A stretch of 64,000 nt of DNA from CAZJFH01 sp964545205 (lineage in GTDB: Bacteria; Pseudomonadota; Alphaproteobacteria; Rhodospirillales; Magnetospirillaceae), in the NCBI GenBank assembly GCA_964545205.1, contig CAZJFH010000001.1, positions 62,001 to 126,000 on the forward strand, read 5' to 3'. The notes beneath the pieces are model-generated. The model worked only from the letters and a program-made list of their open reading frames with translations, did no database searches and was not told the origin of the DNA. Below are positions 22,791 through 34,571 of this stretch, one piece after another. The position numbers and the translations under genes are program-made. Every line of letters starts with the position of its first letter. The stretch's first letter is position 1.

Positions 22791-24304
22791 TCGACGCCAC
22801 GCCGCTGCTGCGCCTCTACGCCGACCGCCGCGCCCGTCGTCTTGCCGCGATGGATGCCGTCGAGGCCCAGCAGCATCAGCTCCTCGGGCTGGTGCGCGAG
22901 GCCAGGGACACCCGCTTCGGCCGCGACCACGATTTCGACGGCGTCTGGACGGTCGAGGACTTCCAGGAGCGGGTGCCGCTGCGCCGCTGGGAGGATTTCT
23001 GGCGCGACTACTGGCGGCACGATTTCCCGACGCTGGAGAACGTCACCTGGCCCGGGCGCATCCCCTATTTCGCCGTGACCTCGGGCACCACCGCCGGCGC
23101 CACCAAGCACATCCCGGTGTCGAAGGCGATGGTCGCCTCGAACCGCAAGGCGGCGCTCGACGTGCTGGCGTTCCATCTGCAGGCGCGGCCGAAGAGCCGG
23201 GTCTGGGGCGGTCCCAACTTCATGCTCGGCGGCTCGACGCGGCTGGAGGAACTGGCGCCCGGCATCCTGGCCGGCGACCTGTCGGGCATCGCCGCGCGCG
23301 AGGTGCCGCGCTGGGCGCGCCCGTTCTACTTCCCGCCGGGCAAACTGGCCGAGATCACCGATTGGGAGGAGAAGGTGCGCGTCCTCGGCCGCGCCGCGCT
23401 CGACGCCGACATCCGCAACATCAGCGGCACCGCGAGCTGGCTGCTGCTGTTCTTCGAGCATCTGCGCGAGGTCAGCAAGGGCGGCCGCCTCGTCGACTGG
23501 TGGCCGAATCTTGAACTGGTGGTCCATGGCGGCGTCAACTTCGCGCCCTATCGCGCCCGGTTCGAGCGCCTGCTCGAAGGCTCGCATGCCGAACTGCGCG
23601 AGGTCTATCCGGCCAGCGAAGGCTTCCTCGCCGCCGCCGACCGCGGCACCGGCGAGGGCCTGCGGCTGATGGCCGACATCGGCATCTTCTACGAATTCGT
23701 CCCCGTCGAGGAGCTGGACTCGCCCAACCCGCGTCGGCACTGGCTGAGGACCGTTCAGCCCGGCGTCAACTACGCCGTGGTGATGAGCACCTGCGCCGGG
23801 CTGTGGGCCCACGTCCTCGGCGACACGGTGCGCTTCGTCGACACGGCGCCGCCGCGGCTGCTGGTCACCGGCCGGACCTCGTACATGCTCTCGGCCTTCG
23901 GCGAGCACCTGATCGGCGAGGAGATCGAACAGGCGGTCACCACCGCCGCCGAGGCGATCGGCGCCGAGCTCGTCGACTATTCGGTCGGCGCGGTGTTCCC
24001 CGAGGACGCGCCGGCCGGCCACCTCTACATCGTCGAGTTCGCCGGCGGCCCGCCGCCGCCGGAACGCCTGCGCGCCTTCGCCGAGGCCGTCGACGCCAGG
24101 CTGTGCGCGCTCAATGACGACTACCGCGCCCACCGCGCCGGCGACTTCGGCATGGCCGCACCGCGCGTCCAGGCGGTGGCGAGCGGCGTCTTCGCCGAGT
24201 GGATGGCCTCGCGCGGCAAGCTCGGCGGCCAGAACAAGGTGCCGCGGGTGATCACCGACGAGGCGCTGTTCCGTGCCTTGCGCGAGTTCCCCGATCGACG
24301 CTGA
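22787..24304 (+). CDS. GH3-family acyl-acid amido synthetase
   Basis: 505 residues, ATG overlapping the acylase stop (ATGA). The nucleotide-binding motif is SGTTAGATKHIPVS (residues 99-112). VVHGGVNFAPYR, EVYPASEG and DIGIFYEFVPVEE follow the GH3 pattern, and the C-terminal lobe has GRTSYMLSAFGEHLIGEEIE. Plant GH3 proteins adenylate a carboxylic acid and join it to an amino acid (established). Bacterial members are less studied. Coupling to an amide hydrolase suggests shared substrates. Confidence 0.9.
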   Translation: MIDATPLLRLYADRRARRLAAMDAVEAQQHQLLGLVREARDTRFGRDHDFDGVWTVEDFQERVPLRRWEDFWRDYWRHDFPTLENVTWPGRIPYFAVTSGTTAGATKHIPVSKAMVASNRKAALDVLAFHLQARPKSRVWGGPNFMLGGSTRLEELAPGILAGDLSGIAAREVPRWARPFYFPPGKLAEITDWEEKVRVLGRAALDADIRNISGTASWLLLFFEHLREVSKGGRLVDWWPNLELVVHGGVNFAPYRARFERLLEGSHAELREVYPASEGFLAAADRGTGEGLRLMADIGIFYEFVPVEELDSPNPRRHWLRTVQPGVNYAVVMSTCAGLWAHVLGDTVRFVDTAPPRLLVTGRTSYMLSAFGEHLIGEEIEQAVTTAAEAIGAELVDYSVGAVFPEDAPAGHLYIVEFAGGPPPPERLRAFAEAVDARLCALNDDYRAHRAGDFGMAAPRVQAVASGVFAEWMASRGKLGGQNKVPRVITDEALFRALREFPDRR

Positions 24305-24393
24305 GGAACATTCGGCCGGGGTAGTGGTTTCTTCTGGCGGAGCGCGCGTCTCCAGACGCGCAGTTCTTGCGGATGAACTCAGGAGGACCGCCC

Positions 24394-25344
24394 TTGCCGG
24401 AAGTCAATTTCCCGACCTGGAGCCCGTTCACGCTGGCCGACATGCGGGACCCGAAGGTGCGCGCGCGCCGCGTCGACGGCCGTGGATTCCTGCATGTGCC
24501 CGCGAACGCCTCGGGACCGCTGCCGGCGGTCGTGGTGATGGAGGGTCTGGGCGGGCTCAAAGGGCCGCGCGAATGCGCCTACGGCCCGAAGCTGGCGGCC
24601 GAGGGCTTCGTGGCGCTGGTGGTCGACAGCTTCGGCCCGCGCGGCGTCGCCAAGATGCCCGACAACCTCCGCGCCCTGAAGGTGACCGAGGCGATGATGC
24701 TGGCCGACGCCTTCGCGGCCCTGCGCTTCCTCGCCGAGCACCCGGCCGTCGATGCCGGCGCGGTCTCGGTGATGGGCTTTTCCTACGGCGGCATGATCTC
24801 GGTGCTGTGCGCCTACGAGCAGATCCGGCGCACCTTCGTCGACGACGACCTGCGTTTTTCCAGCCACGTCTCCTATTACGGCTCCAGCGTGCCGCGGCTC
24901 GACGATCCCACCGCCACGGGAGCGCCGGTGCTGATGTTCCTGGGCGAACTCGACGGCAACGTCTCGATGGAGCGCAGCCGCCAGATCGCCGCCGACCTCA
25001 CCGGCGGCGGCGCCCGGGTCGAGCTGCGGGTGTTCCCCGGCGTCTATCACCAGTGGAACGGCGGCGACGCCGAACGGCGCTTCGTGCGCTTCGGCATCGG
25101 CGAGTGCTGCATGCGCGTCGACCGCGACGGCAACATCCGCGACGAGCGCACCGGCTTGAGGGTGCACGGACCGGTCACCCGCTCGCTGGCGATCGTCTCG
25201 GGGGTGAGCGCGAAGGGCTTCTACATCCAGAAGAACAACGCGGTGACCGCCGAGTCCGACGCCGCCGCCTACGCCTTCATGCGCGACGCCGCGCGCCAGC
25301 CGACGCGCGAACCCCAGCCCCGCCACGCCGCCGGGCGCCGCTGA
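24394..25344 (+). CDS. Dienelactone hydrolase family protein
   Basis: Alpha/beta hydrolase with nucleophile Ser130 in MGFSYGGMIS and an oxyanion region near VVVMEGLGGL. The acid is likely in LGELDGNVS and the base is the His in GVYHQWNG. The start is taken as TTG at 24394 because AGGAGG lies seven bases before it; ATG at 24373 and TTG at 24367 would put that site inside the gene. It follows the GH3 gene by about 90 bases. An esterase acting on the products of the acylase-GH3 pair is possible but unproven. A terminator lies about 180 bases downstream. Confidence 0.85.
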   Translation: MPEVNFPTWSPFTLADMRDPKVRARRVDGRGFLHVPANASGPLPAVVVMEGLGGLKGPRECAYGPKLAAEGFVALVVDSFGPRGVAKMPDNLRALKVTEAMMLADAFAALRFLAEHPAVDAGAVSVMGFSYGGMISVLCAYEQIRRTFVDDDLRFSSHVSYYGSSVPRLDDPTATGAPVLMFLGELDGNVSMERSRQIAADLTGGGARVELRVFPGVYHQWNGGDAERRFVRFGIGECCMRVDRDGNIRDERTGLRVHGPVTRSLAIVSGVSAKGFYIQKNNAVTAESDAAAYAFMRDAARQPTREPQPRHAAGRR

Positions 25345-25526
25345 CGCATGCACCCGCCGCAACCCACCCATTGGCCGCTAGGGGGATACGCGCGCGGCCG
25401 GGGAGCGTAGAATCATGAATGCGAGAGGGTTCCCCTTCCCTTCGCCCGCGCGCCGTCGGCGGGGTCCGCCGCCCTCCCCCCTTGGGACGGACCGACGACG
25501 GCACCTTTTCTCCTCCCTAACTCGAG

Positions 25527-25553
25527 CCGGGCGCCCCCGCCCGGTTCTTTTTT
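25527..25553 (+). terminator. Rho-independent terminator after the dienelactone hydrolase gene
   Basis: Stem CCGGGCG / CGCCCGG (25527-25533 and 25538-25544) with a short C-rich loop is followed by TTCTTTTTT. It is on the plus strand, about 180 bases past the hydrolase stop. The intervening stretch has no supported gene. Confidence 0.7.
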
Positions 25554-25635
25554 GTTCGGGACCAGACCGTCGCCCCCGGCGACACGTCCGGCATGCCAAT
25601 TTGCAGAACTTGACGCACGGAACTCTTCCTCCTCT

Positions 25636-25768
25636 CCCTCTCCCGCCTGCGGGAGAGGGGCGGGGTGAGGGTGTCTTACGGCCGAAGGCCGGATGTGAGC
25701 CAGGCGCCGCTCCCCTCACCCTCCCAGCCTTCGGCTGGGCCCCTCCCTCTCCCGCAGGCGGGAGAGGG
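25636..25768. repeat. Interspersed palindromic repeat, copy 1
   Basis: Two inverted hairpins of the type CCCTCTCCC...GGGAGAGGG (25636-25659 and 25745-25768) flank a middle hairpin CCCAGCCTTCGGCTGGG (25723-25739) and GGGTGAGGG/CCCTCACCC arms. The same arrangement recurs at 32207-32333. This is a REP/BIME-like extragenic element found in many GC-rich proteobacteria. It sits between the convergent hydrolase and secA terminators. Confidence 0.85.
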
Positions 25769-25786
25769 TCGGTTACGCCTCCCCGC

Positions 25787-25812
25787 AAAAAAGGGGCCCC
25801 CGCGGGGGCCCC
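25787..25812 (-). terminator. Rho-independent terminator of secA
   Basis: On the minus strand GGGGCCCCCGCGGGGGCCCC (25793-25812) folds as a perfect hairpin followed by six T residues (25787-25792). It begins ten bases after the secA stop, a textbook terminator position. Confidence 0.9.
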
Positions 25813-25821
25813 TTCGTCGCC

Positions 25822-28518
<2,697 letters not shown>

Positions 28519-28623
28519 AAGGGAAACCTCGAATTGAGATGCCGGCCAGACGCCGGCAAGGCCTTTTTGCGCGGTCACAGAGATAGAGTCCGGCCGTCAT
28601 TCTGTCAACGACGGCACTGGTCC

Positions 28624-29952
28624 TTATCCGGTGGGTTGTGCCGGCACCCGGAAGATGAAGCAGGCTCCCTGCCCGGGTTCCGACTCGACGTGGATGGTGC
28701 CGCCGTGCTGCTCGACGATCTTTCGGCACAGGGCAAGGCCGATACCGGTGCCCGGGGCGGCGGCGTCGTGGTCGAGGCGCCGGAACACCTCGAAGACGTC
28801 CGTGTGATGCTCGCGCGCGATGCCGGCGCCGTTGTCGGCGACCCGGAACTGCCAGCCGCCGTCGACCTCATGCGCCGAGACGTCGACTCGCAGCGCCCGG
28901 CCCGGATCGCGGAACTTGACGGCGTTGTCGATCAGGTGGTGCACCAGCAGCGCGAGATGGCGCCGCCGCCCCTGCACCAACGGCAGCGGGCCCTGCGAGA
29001 CCTCGGCGCCGATGGCCATCAGCACGGGGCGCAAGGTCGCCAGCACGCCGTTGACGACCTCGTTCATGTCGACGGGCTCGGGCGGGTCGCGCTCCATGCC
29101 GGTGAACTGGAGGATGTCGTCGACCACCGCCTTCATCTTCAGGGCGCCGTCGACGGCGAAATGCAGGAACTCGCGCGCCTCGCCGTCGAGATGCGGGTAG
29201 CGGCGCTCGAGCAGTTGCAGATAGCTGACCACCGTGCGCAGCGGCGCCTGGAGCTGGTGGGCCGCGGCCTGGCTGAGCTGCGCGATCTCGGCGTCGGTGC
29301 GTTCGAGCTGCGCCGTCGCGGCGCTGAGCGCCGCCTCGGCGGCGACCTGCTCGGTGACGTCCGACGCCGAGACCAGCCGGACGCGGCTGCCGTCCAGCGC
29401 CAGCGGGTGCGAGCCGATGTCGACGACGATCGTGCTGCCGTCGCCGCGCCGCAGCCGCCAGCGGCCGAACGCCTCGCCGCCTTCGCCGCGATAATGCTCG
29501 ATGAGCGAGTCGAAGCGCTCGAGCTCGCTGGCGTCGAGCAGCAGACGGATGCTGGCCGGCATCGTCCGTCGCGTCAGGCCGAGGACCCTCAGCGCCGCCG
29601 CGTTCATGTCGATGATGGCCAGACTGTCCAGGTCGAAGGCCCACATCGGCTGCGGGTTGCCTTCGAACAGCTCGCGATAGCGCGCCTCGGACAGCCGCAA
29701 CGCCGAGACCTTGCCGCGCAACGCCTTCATCGCCGCGGCCGAGATCGCATGGATCAGCACCGCGCTGACCGCGACGAACAGCCAGCCCTTCCAGGTCTGC
29801 AGCCGGGTCAGCGTGTCGGTGTCGAGGCCGAGCGACGCCAGCATGCGGTCGGAGAACAGGATCCAGCCCATGCCGAAAACGGCATAGGCGATCGCGATCT
29901 GCAGGGGCATGGCGGCAAGGCGGCTCATCGCGGCGATGCTACTCCGAAGCAC
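28624..29952 (-). CDS. PAS-domain sensor histidine kinase, orphan
   Basis: 442 residues. Two membrane segments near 18-34 and 55-73 are followed by a PAS domain (SEARYRELFEGNPQPMWAFD, about residues 88-205). The H-box AAAHQLQAPLRTV (His232) and an ATPase domain (HLIDNAVKF, DNGAGIA, GTGIGLALC) follow. The phytochrome-like H-box fits the HisKA group. No regulator gene is next to it, so its partner is unknown. The start could be one of several close ATGs. Confidence 0.9.
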   Translation of the reverse strand: MLRSSIAAMSRLAAMPLQIAIAYAVFGMGWILFSDRMLASLGLDTDTLTRLQTWKGWLFVAVSAVLIHAISAAAMKALRGKVSALRLSEARYRELFEGNPQPMWAFDLDSLAIIDMNAAALRVLGLTRRTMPASIRLLLDASELERFDSLIEHYRGEGGEAFGRWRLRRGDGSTIVVDIGSHPLALDGSRVRLVSASDVTEQVAAEAALSAATAQLERTDAEIAQLSQAAAHQLQAPLRTVVSYLQLLERRYPHLDGEAREFLHFAVDGALKMKAVVDDILQFTGMERDPPEPVDMNEVVNGVLATLRPVLMAIGAEVSQGPLPLVQGRRRHLALLVHHLIDNAVKFRDPGRALRVDVSAHEVDGGWQFRVADNGAGIAREHHTDVFEVFRRLDHDAAAPGTGIGLALCRKIVEQHGGTIHVESEPGQGACFIFRVPAQPTG

Positions 29953-30121
29953 GTTTTCCCGCGAGTGGGATGATCGAACGCGCGGGCGGAGTTTATCTTT
30001 CGGTCACGATCCGGCGGCCACTTGCGCCGGAACGAGGCTCGTGCATGATGCGTTGGTTTCGACGAGTGCGCCTCGCCGCGGTCGCGGTCGGGGCTCCCAC
30101 CCACGGAAGAGGAAGACCATC

Positions 30122-30973
30122 ATGTCCCTTCGTCATGCGTGCGCCGCGGCCGTCGCGATCTCCATCGGTCTCGCCGTGCCGGCCTTCGCGCAGCCGGCCG
30201 ATCCCGTGGTCGCCGTCGTCAACGGCACCGAGATCACGCGCTCGGACGTGGCCGAGGTGCATCAGTCGATGCCGCAGCTTCGCCAGGTCCCGCTGGAGAT
30301 GGTCTACGACCAGATCGTCGAACACCTGATCAACAGCCGACTGATCGTCGCCGCCGCCCGCGAGAAGGATCTCCACCAGGATCCGGAGGTCAAGGAGCGG
30401 CTGCGGCAGATCGAGAACCAGTTGCTGCAGCAGGCCTATCTTGCCAAGGAGATCGAGTCGCAGATCACCGAGGAAGCGCTGAAGAAGCGCTACGAGGAAA
30501 TGGTCAAGACCCAGCCGGCGCGGGAAGAGGTCCACGCCCGCCACATCCTGCTGCCCAGCGAGGAGGCGGCCAAGGAGACGATCGCGGCGATCGAGGGCGG
30601 CAAGGACTTCGCCGAGGTCGCCAAGGAGAAGTCGACCGGCCCGTCGGCCGAGACCGGCGGCGACCTGGGCTACTTCACCAAGGACGAGATGGTGCCGGAA
30701 TTCGCCGAGGCCGCCTTCGCCATGCAGCCCGGCGAGGTGACCAAGGAGCCGGTCAAGACCCAGTTCGGCTGGCATGTGATCAAGGTCGAGGACAAGCGCA
30801 CCGCCCCGCCGCCGAATTTCGACGAGGTCGAGGCCGAGCTGCGCGAGCAGATGGGCGACGAGCTGGTGGCCAAGGTCGTCGAGGACCTGCGGGCCAAGGC
30901 CGACGTCAAGGTCACGAAGCCCGAGCCGGCCGCCGCCGCGGCGCCGAACGGCGACAAGCCGAAGGCGCAGTGA
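30122..30973 (+). CDS. Periplasmic PpiC/SurA-type peptidyl-prolyl isomerase
   Basis: 283 residues with signal peptide (HACAAAVAISIGLAVPAFAQ). The N-terminal chaperone part (DPVVAVVNGTEITRSDV...) precedes a parvulin rotamase domain at about residues 135-230 (EVHARHILLPSE, GGDLGYFTKDEMVPEFAEAAF, QFGWHVIKVED). The tail is Ala/Pro-rich. It folds envelope proteins. GAAGAGGA before the ATG decides the start. argJ follows after four bases. Confidence 0.93.
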   Translation: MSLRHACAAAVAISIGLAVPAFAQPADPVVAVVNGTEITRSDVAEVHQSMPQLRQVPLEMVYDQIVEHLINSRLIVAAAREKDLHQDPEVKERLRQIENQLLQQAYLAKEIESQITEEALKKRYEEMVKTQPAREEVHARHILLPSEEAAKETIAAIEGGKDFAEVAKEKSTGPSAETGGDLGYFTKDEMVPEFAEAAFAMQPGEVTKEPVKTQFGWHVIKVEDKRTAPPPNFDEVEAELREQMGDELVAKVVEDLRAKADVKVTKPEPAAAAAPNGDKPKAQ

Positions 30974-30977
30974 CGCC

Positions 30978-32201
30978 ATGACCGCCGTCTCGCCGCTCGC
31001 GCCCGCCCGGATCGCCGAGCTGCCGCCGCTGGCCGGCGTGCGGCTGACCTCGCATGCCTGCGGCATCCGCTACCAGGGGCGCACCGACCTGATGGTCGCG
31101 GAACTGGCGCCGGGCACCACGGTGGCCGGCGTGTTCACCAAGTCGCTCACCGCCTCGGCGCCCGTCCTGTGGTGCCGCGAGGCGTTGCGCGGCGGGCGCG
31201 CGCGGCTGGTGGTGGTCAATTCCGGCAACTCCAACGCCTTCACCGGCGCCATGGGCGTCGCCTCGGTGCGCCGCACCGTCGAGGCCGCCGCCGGATTGGC
31301 GAACTGCGCGGCCGAGGAGGTGTTCGTCGCCTCGACCGGCACGATCGGCGTGCCGCTGGACGATTCGAAGATCACCGCCGCGCTGCCGGCGGCGCTGGGC
31401 AAGGCGGCCGAGGACGCCTGGGCCGACGCCGCGCGGGCGATCATGACCACCGACACCTTCCCCAAGGTGGCGACGCGGACCGCCAGCATCGGCGGCGTCA
31501 AGGTCACCATCAACGGCATGGCCAAGGGCGCCGGCATGATCGCGCCCGACATGGCGACGATGCTGGCCTTCGTGTTCACCGACGCGGCGATCCCGCAGCC
31601 GGTGCTGCAGAAGCTGCTGGCGCGCGGCGCCGAGGCGTCGTTCAACTGCATCACCGTCGACAGCGACACCTCGACCAGCGACACCCTGCTGCTGTTCGCC
31701 ACCGGCCAGGCCAACCACCCGCCGGTGACCTCCGAGCGCGACCTGCGCGGCTTCGCGAAGGCGCTGGACGCGCTGCTGCTCGACCTCGCCCAGCAGGTGG
31801 TCAAGGACGGCGAGGGCGCGACCAAGTTCGTCGAGGTCACGGTGACCGGCGCCGCCTCGAAGGGCGCGGCCAGGCGCATCGCGCTGGCGATCGCCAACTC
31901 GCCGCTGGTCAAGACCGCGATCGCCGGCGAGGACGCCAACTGGGGCCGCGTCGTCATGGCGGTCGGCAAGGCCGGCGAGCGCGCCGACCGCGATCGTCTG
32001 TCGATCCGCATCGGCGGCGTGCTGGTGGCCGAGCACGGCCAGGTCGTCGAAGGCTACGACGAGACGCCGGTCAACGAGCACATGAAGGGCACCAAGGTGG
32101 TGATCGAGACCGACGTCGGCGTCGGCCGCGGCAAGGCCACGGTGTGGACCTGCGACCTGACCCACGGCTACATCGACATCAACGGGGCGTACCGGACGTA
32201 A
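30978..32201 (+). CDS. argJ: Bifunctional ornithine acetyltransferase / N-acetylglutamate synthase ArgJ
   Basis: 407 residues. It recycles the acetyl group in arginine synthesis. The self-cleavage site is KGAGMIAPDMATML, with Thr194 as the N-terminal nucleophile of the beta chain. VVNSGNSNAFTG forms part of the oxyanion region. NSPLVKTAIAGEDANWGR and the C-terminal DLTHGYIDINGAYRT are family hallmarks. It is likely cotranscribed with the isomerase upstream. Ability to use acetyl-CoA directly cannot be judged. Confidence 0.97.
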   Translation: MTAVSPLAPARIAELPPLAGVRLTSHACGIRYQGRTDLMVAELAPGTTVAGVFTKSLTASAPVLWCREALRGGRARLVVVNSGNSNAFTGAMGVASVRRTVEAAAGLANCAAEEVFVASTGTIGVPLDDSKITAALPAALGKAAEDAWADAARAIMTTDTFPKVATRTASIGGVKVTINGMAKGAGMIAPDMATMLAFVFTDAAIPQPVLQKLLARGAEASFNCITVDSDTSTSDTLLLFATGQANHPPVTSERDLRGFAKALDALLLDLAQQVVKDGEGATKFVEVTVTGAASKGAARRIALAIANSPLVKTAIAGEDANWGRVVMAVGKAGERADRDRLSIRIGGVLVAEHGQVVEGYDETPVNEHMKGTKVVIETDVGVGRGKATVWTCDLTHGYIDINGAYRT

Positions 32202-32206
32202 AATCC

Positions 32207-32333
32207 CCCTCTCCCCGACGGGGGAGAGGGCCGGGGTGAGGGGGCTGCCGACGCCTGCCCGGGCGCTTGCGCCATCGCCCTCACCCTCCCAGCCTTCGGC
32301 TGGGCCCCTTCCTCTCCCCTCGAGGGAGAGGGG
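32207..32333. repeat. Interspersed palindromic repeat, copy 2
   Basis: Same build as the copy at 25.6 kb: outer hairpin CCCTCTCCCC...GGGGAGAGGG (32207-32230), middle hairpin CCCAGCCTTCGGCTGGG (32288-32304), last hairpin with CCTCTCCC/GGGAGAGG arms (32311-32333). It fills the gap between argJ and the GNAT-Nudix gene, so it lies inside a likely transcript. Confidence 0.85.
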
Positions 32334-32349
32334 CAACCGGACCAGCATC

Positions 32350-33336
32350 ATGACGCACGACGACACCCCCGACTCCCCCTGCTGGCACGCCGAGAAGGCC
32401 TGGCTCGGCCAGCCGCTCGACGCCGCGCGGGTGCGGCTGCGGCGGTTCGAGCTGTCCGACGCGCCGGTGGTGGCCGAGTTGGCCGGCGACCCGGCGGTGG
32501 CGCAGTGGACCGCCAACATCCCGCATCCCTACGGGCTCGACGACGCGCAGGCCTTCGTCGGGGCCGCCCAGGCGTCGCGGGACAGCCACGTCTTCGCGAT
32601 CGAGCGCCGCCTCGACGGCCGCCTGATCGGCGCCTGCGGCTTCGGCCACCACTGGGGCGCCGAGGAGGTCGGCTACTGGATCGGCCGCCCTTACTGGAGC
32701 CACGGCTACGCCACCGAAGCGCTGCGCCGTCTGCTGCGCCTGGCCTTCCGCACCGTCGGCCTGGACTCGGTCACCGCCGAGGTGCTGCCGGAGAACGCCG
32801 CCTCGCGCCGGGTGGTCGAAAAGCTCGGCTTCCTGCCCGAGGGCACCTCGGAACGGCATCTGCCGGCGCGCGGCGCCAGCCGCCGGCTCGAACGCCTGCG
32901 CCTGACCCGCGCCGACTGGGAGCGCGCCTGGGCGGCGCGGCCGATGCTCCTGGTCACCGCCGCGGCGCTGGTCGACGTCGACGGCCGGGTGCTGATCGCC
33001 CAGCGTCCGCAGGGCAAGAGCATGGCCGGCTTCTGGGAGTTCCCCGGCGGCAAGCTGCACGCCGGCGAGACGCCGGAGACGGCGCTGGTGCGCGAGCTCG
33101 AGGAGGAGCTGGGCGTCGACGTGCGCGAAAGCTGCCTGGCGCCGCTGTGCTTCGCCTCGCACGACTACGACACCTTCCACCTGCTGATGCCGCTGTTCGC
33201 CTGCCGCACCTGGAAGGGCGACGTGCAGGCGCGCGAGGGCCAGAAGCTGGCCTGGGTGCGGCCGGCGCGGCTCGGCGACTATCCAATGCCGCCGGCCGAC
33301 GTGCCGCTGGTGGCGCTGCTCAGGGACTGGCTGTAG
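32350..33336 (+). CDS. GNAT acetyltransferase fused to a Nudix (MutT-like) hydrolase
   Basis: 328 residues. Residues 1-190 are a RimJ-type GNAT domain (RLRRFELSDAP, GYWIGRPYWSHGYATEAL, NAASRRVVEKLGF). Residues 198-328 are Nudix, with the box GGKLHAGETPETALVRELEE-ELG at about 233-256. The second half resembles MutT 8-oxo-dGTP diphosphatase. In many relatives these are two neighbouring genes after argJ; here they are one frame. The ATG at 32350 is chosen because the earlier frame runs through the palindromic repeat. Confidence 0.92.
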   Translation: MTHDDTPDSPCWHAEKAWLGQPLDAARVRLRRFELSDAPVVAELAGDPAVAQWTANIPHPYGLDDAQAFVGAAQASRDSHVFAIERRLDGRLIGACGFGHHWGAEEVGYWIGRPYWSHGYATEALRRLLRLAFRTVGLDSVTAEVLPENAASRRVVEKLGFLPEGTSERHLPARGASRRLERLRLTRADWERAWAARPMLLVTAAALVDVDGRVLIAQRPQGKSMAGFWEFPGGKLHAGETPETALVRELEEELGVDVRESCLAPLCFASHDYDTFHLLMPLFACRTWKGDVQAREGQKLAWVRPARLGDYPMPPADVPLVALLRDWL

Positions 33337-33859
33337 AGCCGCCGTACTCGGCCCAGCAGTTGGGCGTCTCCCAAACCTTGACCGCGGCCAGCTCGGCCAG
33401 GCCGTCGCTGCGGCGCGCCACCGCCGGCGCCAGCCGCTCGAACCAGTGCCGCGCCAGGCGCTCGGCGGTCGGCTGGAACGGCACCACGTAGAGCTTCTGC
33501 CCCAGCCGGCAGCCCTCGGGCAGCGCGAAGCCGGCCGCGGCCACCTCGCGCCGCAGTCCGTCGAGCCAGGACGCCAGCGCCGCCGCCTCGGGCGCGAACA
33601 GCGCCAGCGCCTCGTCGTCGTCGCAGGCCAGGATGAAGCCGTGGTCGCAGGGCGCGTCGATCGCCGCCAGCATCTCCTCCTTGAGGAAGCCGAAATCGAG
33701 CGCCATGTCGGTCTGCTCGCCGTCGCGGTGCAGGGCGACGGCGCGGCAGGCGGCCTCGATCGTGTAGCGGTGGCCGTGCATGTGGCGGCATTTCGAGCCG
33801 TGGGTGGCGATGCGATGGCCGGCGTCGATGCCGATGCTGCGGGTCACGGTGAAGGTCAT
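33320..33859 (-). CDS. queD: 6-carboxy-5,6,7,8-tetrahydropterin synthase QueD
   Basis: 179 residues of the 6-pyruvoyl-tetrahydropterin synthase fold. Zinc histidines are in DAGHRIATHGSKCRHMHGH, with the catalytic Cys in SKCRHMHGH. CDHGFILAC and ETPNCWAEY are family segments. Makes carboxytetrahydropterin, the second step to preQ0. The ATG overlaps the queE stop (ATGA), so both are coupled. It overlaps the end of the GNAT-Nudix gene by 17 bases, tail to tail. Confidence 0.93.
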   Translation of the reverse strand: MTFTVTRSIGIDAGHRIATHGSKCRHMHGHRYTIEAACRAVALHRDGEQTDMALDFGFLKEEMLAAIDAPCDHGFILACDDDEALALFAPEAAALASWLDGLRREVAAAGFALPEGCRLGQKLYVVPFQPTAERLARHWFERLAPAVARRSDGLAELAAVKVWETPNCWAEYGGSTASP

Positions 33860-34479
33860 GGAATCCCGAGAAGCTTGTGGACCTGCAGCGACAGGCGCCA
33901 GCGTGGATGGGCGCGGCAGTATGCCACCGCGGCGGCCGTGTTGGCGACCCGCTCGGGGCCGTCCATCGGCTGCAGGAAGAAGTGGTCGAAATCGAGCCCG
34001 GCGAAGTCCTCGGGGTCGAGCCCGGACTGCGGATGAACGAGCTTGAGCTCCTCGCCCCGGGTGACGGCCAGGTCCGTGCCGGCCTTGGGGCTGACGCACA
34101 GCCAGTCGATGCCGGGCGGCGGCGCGACGGTGCCGTTGGTCTCGACCGCGACCTCGAAGCCGCGGGCGTGCATGGCGTCGACCAGCGCCGCGTCGAGCTG
34201 CAGCAGCGGCTCGCCGCCGGTGAAAACGACGTAAGGCCGCCCCGGCGCGGCCGGCCACAGCGCCGCCACCGCGTCGGCCAGCGCGTCGGCGGTGGCGAAG
34301 CGGCCGGCATCGGCGCCGACGAAGTCGGTGTCGCAGAACCGGCAGGCGGCGGCGGCGCGGTCGGCCTCGCGCCCGCTCCACAGGTTGCAGCCGGCGAAGC
34401 GGCAGAACACGGCGGCGCGGCCGGTCCTGGCGCCCTCGCCCTGGAGGGTGTAGAAGATGTCCTTGACGGCGTAGGCCAT
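33856..34479 (-). CDS. queE: 7-carboxy-7-deazaguanine synthase QueE
   Basis: 207 residues starting MAYAVKDIFYTLQGEG. Radical-SAM enzyme that makes the deazaguanine ring. The cluster cysteines are in CRFAGCNLW and CRFCDTDF with a longer gap than in the common CxxxCxxC form, as is usual for QueE. FTGGEPLLQLD and VETNGT are radical-SAM landmarks. The C-terminal KLLGIP runs into queD. Divergent from the reductase gene at 34572. Confidence 0.94.
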   Translation of the reverse strand: MAYAVKDIFYTLQGEGARTGRAAVFCRFAGCNLWSGREADRAAAACRFCDTDFVGADAGRFATADALADAVAALWPAAPGRPYVVFTGGEPLLQLDAALVDAMHARGFEVAVETNGTVAPPPGIDWLCVSPKAGTDLAVTRGEELKLVHPQSGLDPEDFAGLDFDHFFLQPMDGPERVANTAAAVAYCRAHPRWRLSLQVHKLLGIP

Positions 34480-34571
34480 GATCGCGCGGCGATACGCGAT
34501 TGCCCCGCCCCGAGTCAAGGAACAACGCCAACCCCTGGCGCCACGGCGCCAACCGCCCCACATCCGAGCCG

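Noticed and set aside
28519..28578. Leader peptide or SecM-like arrest peptide before secA
   Set aside because: The frame is continuous with secA and has no recognisable arrest motif.
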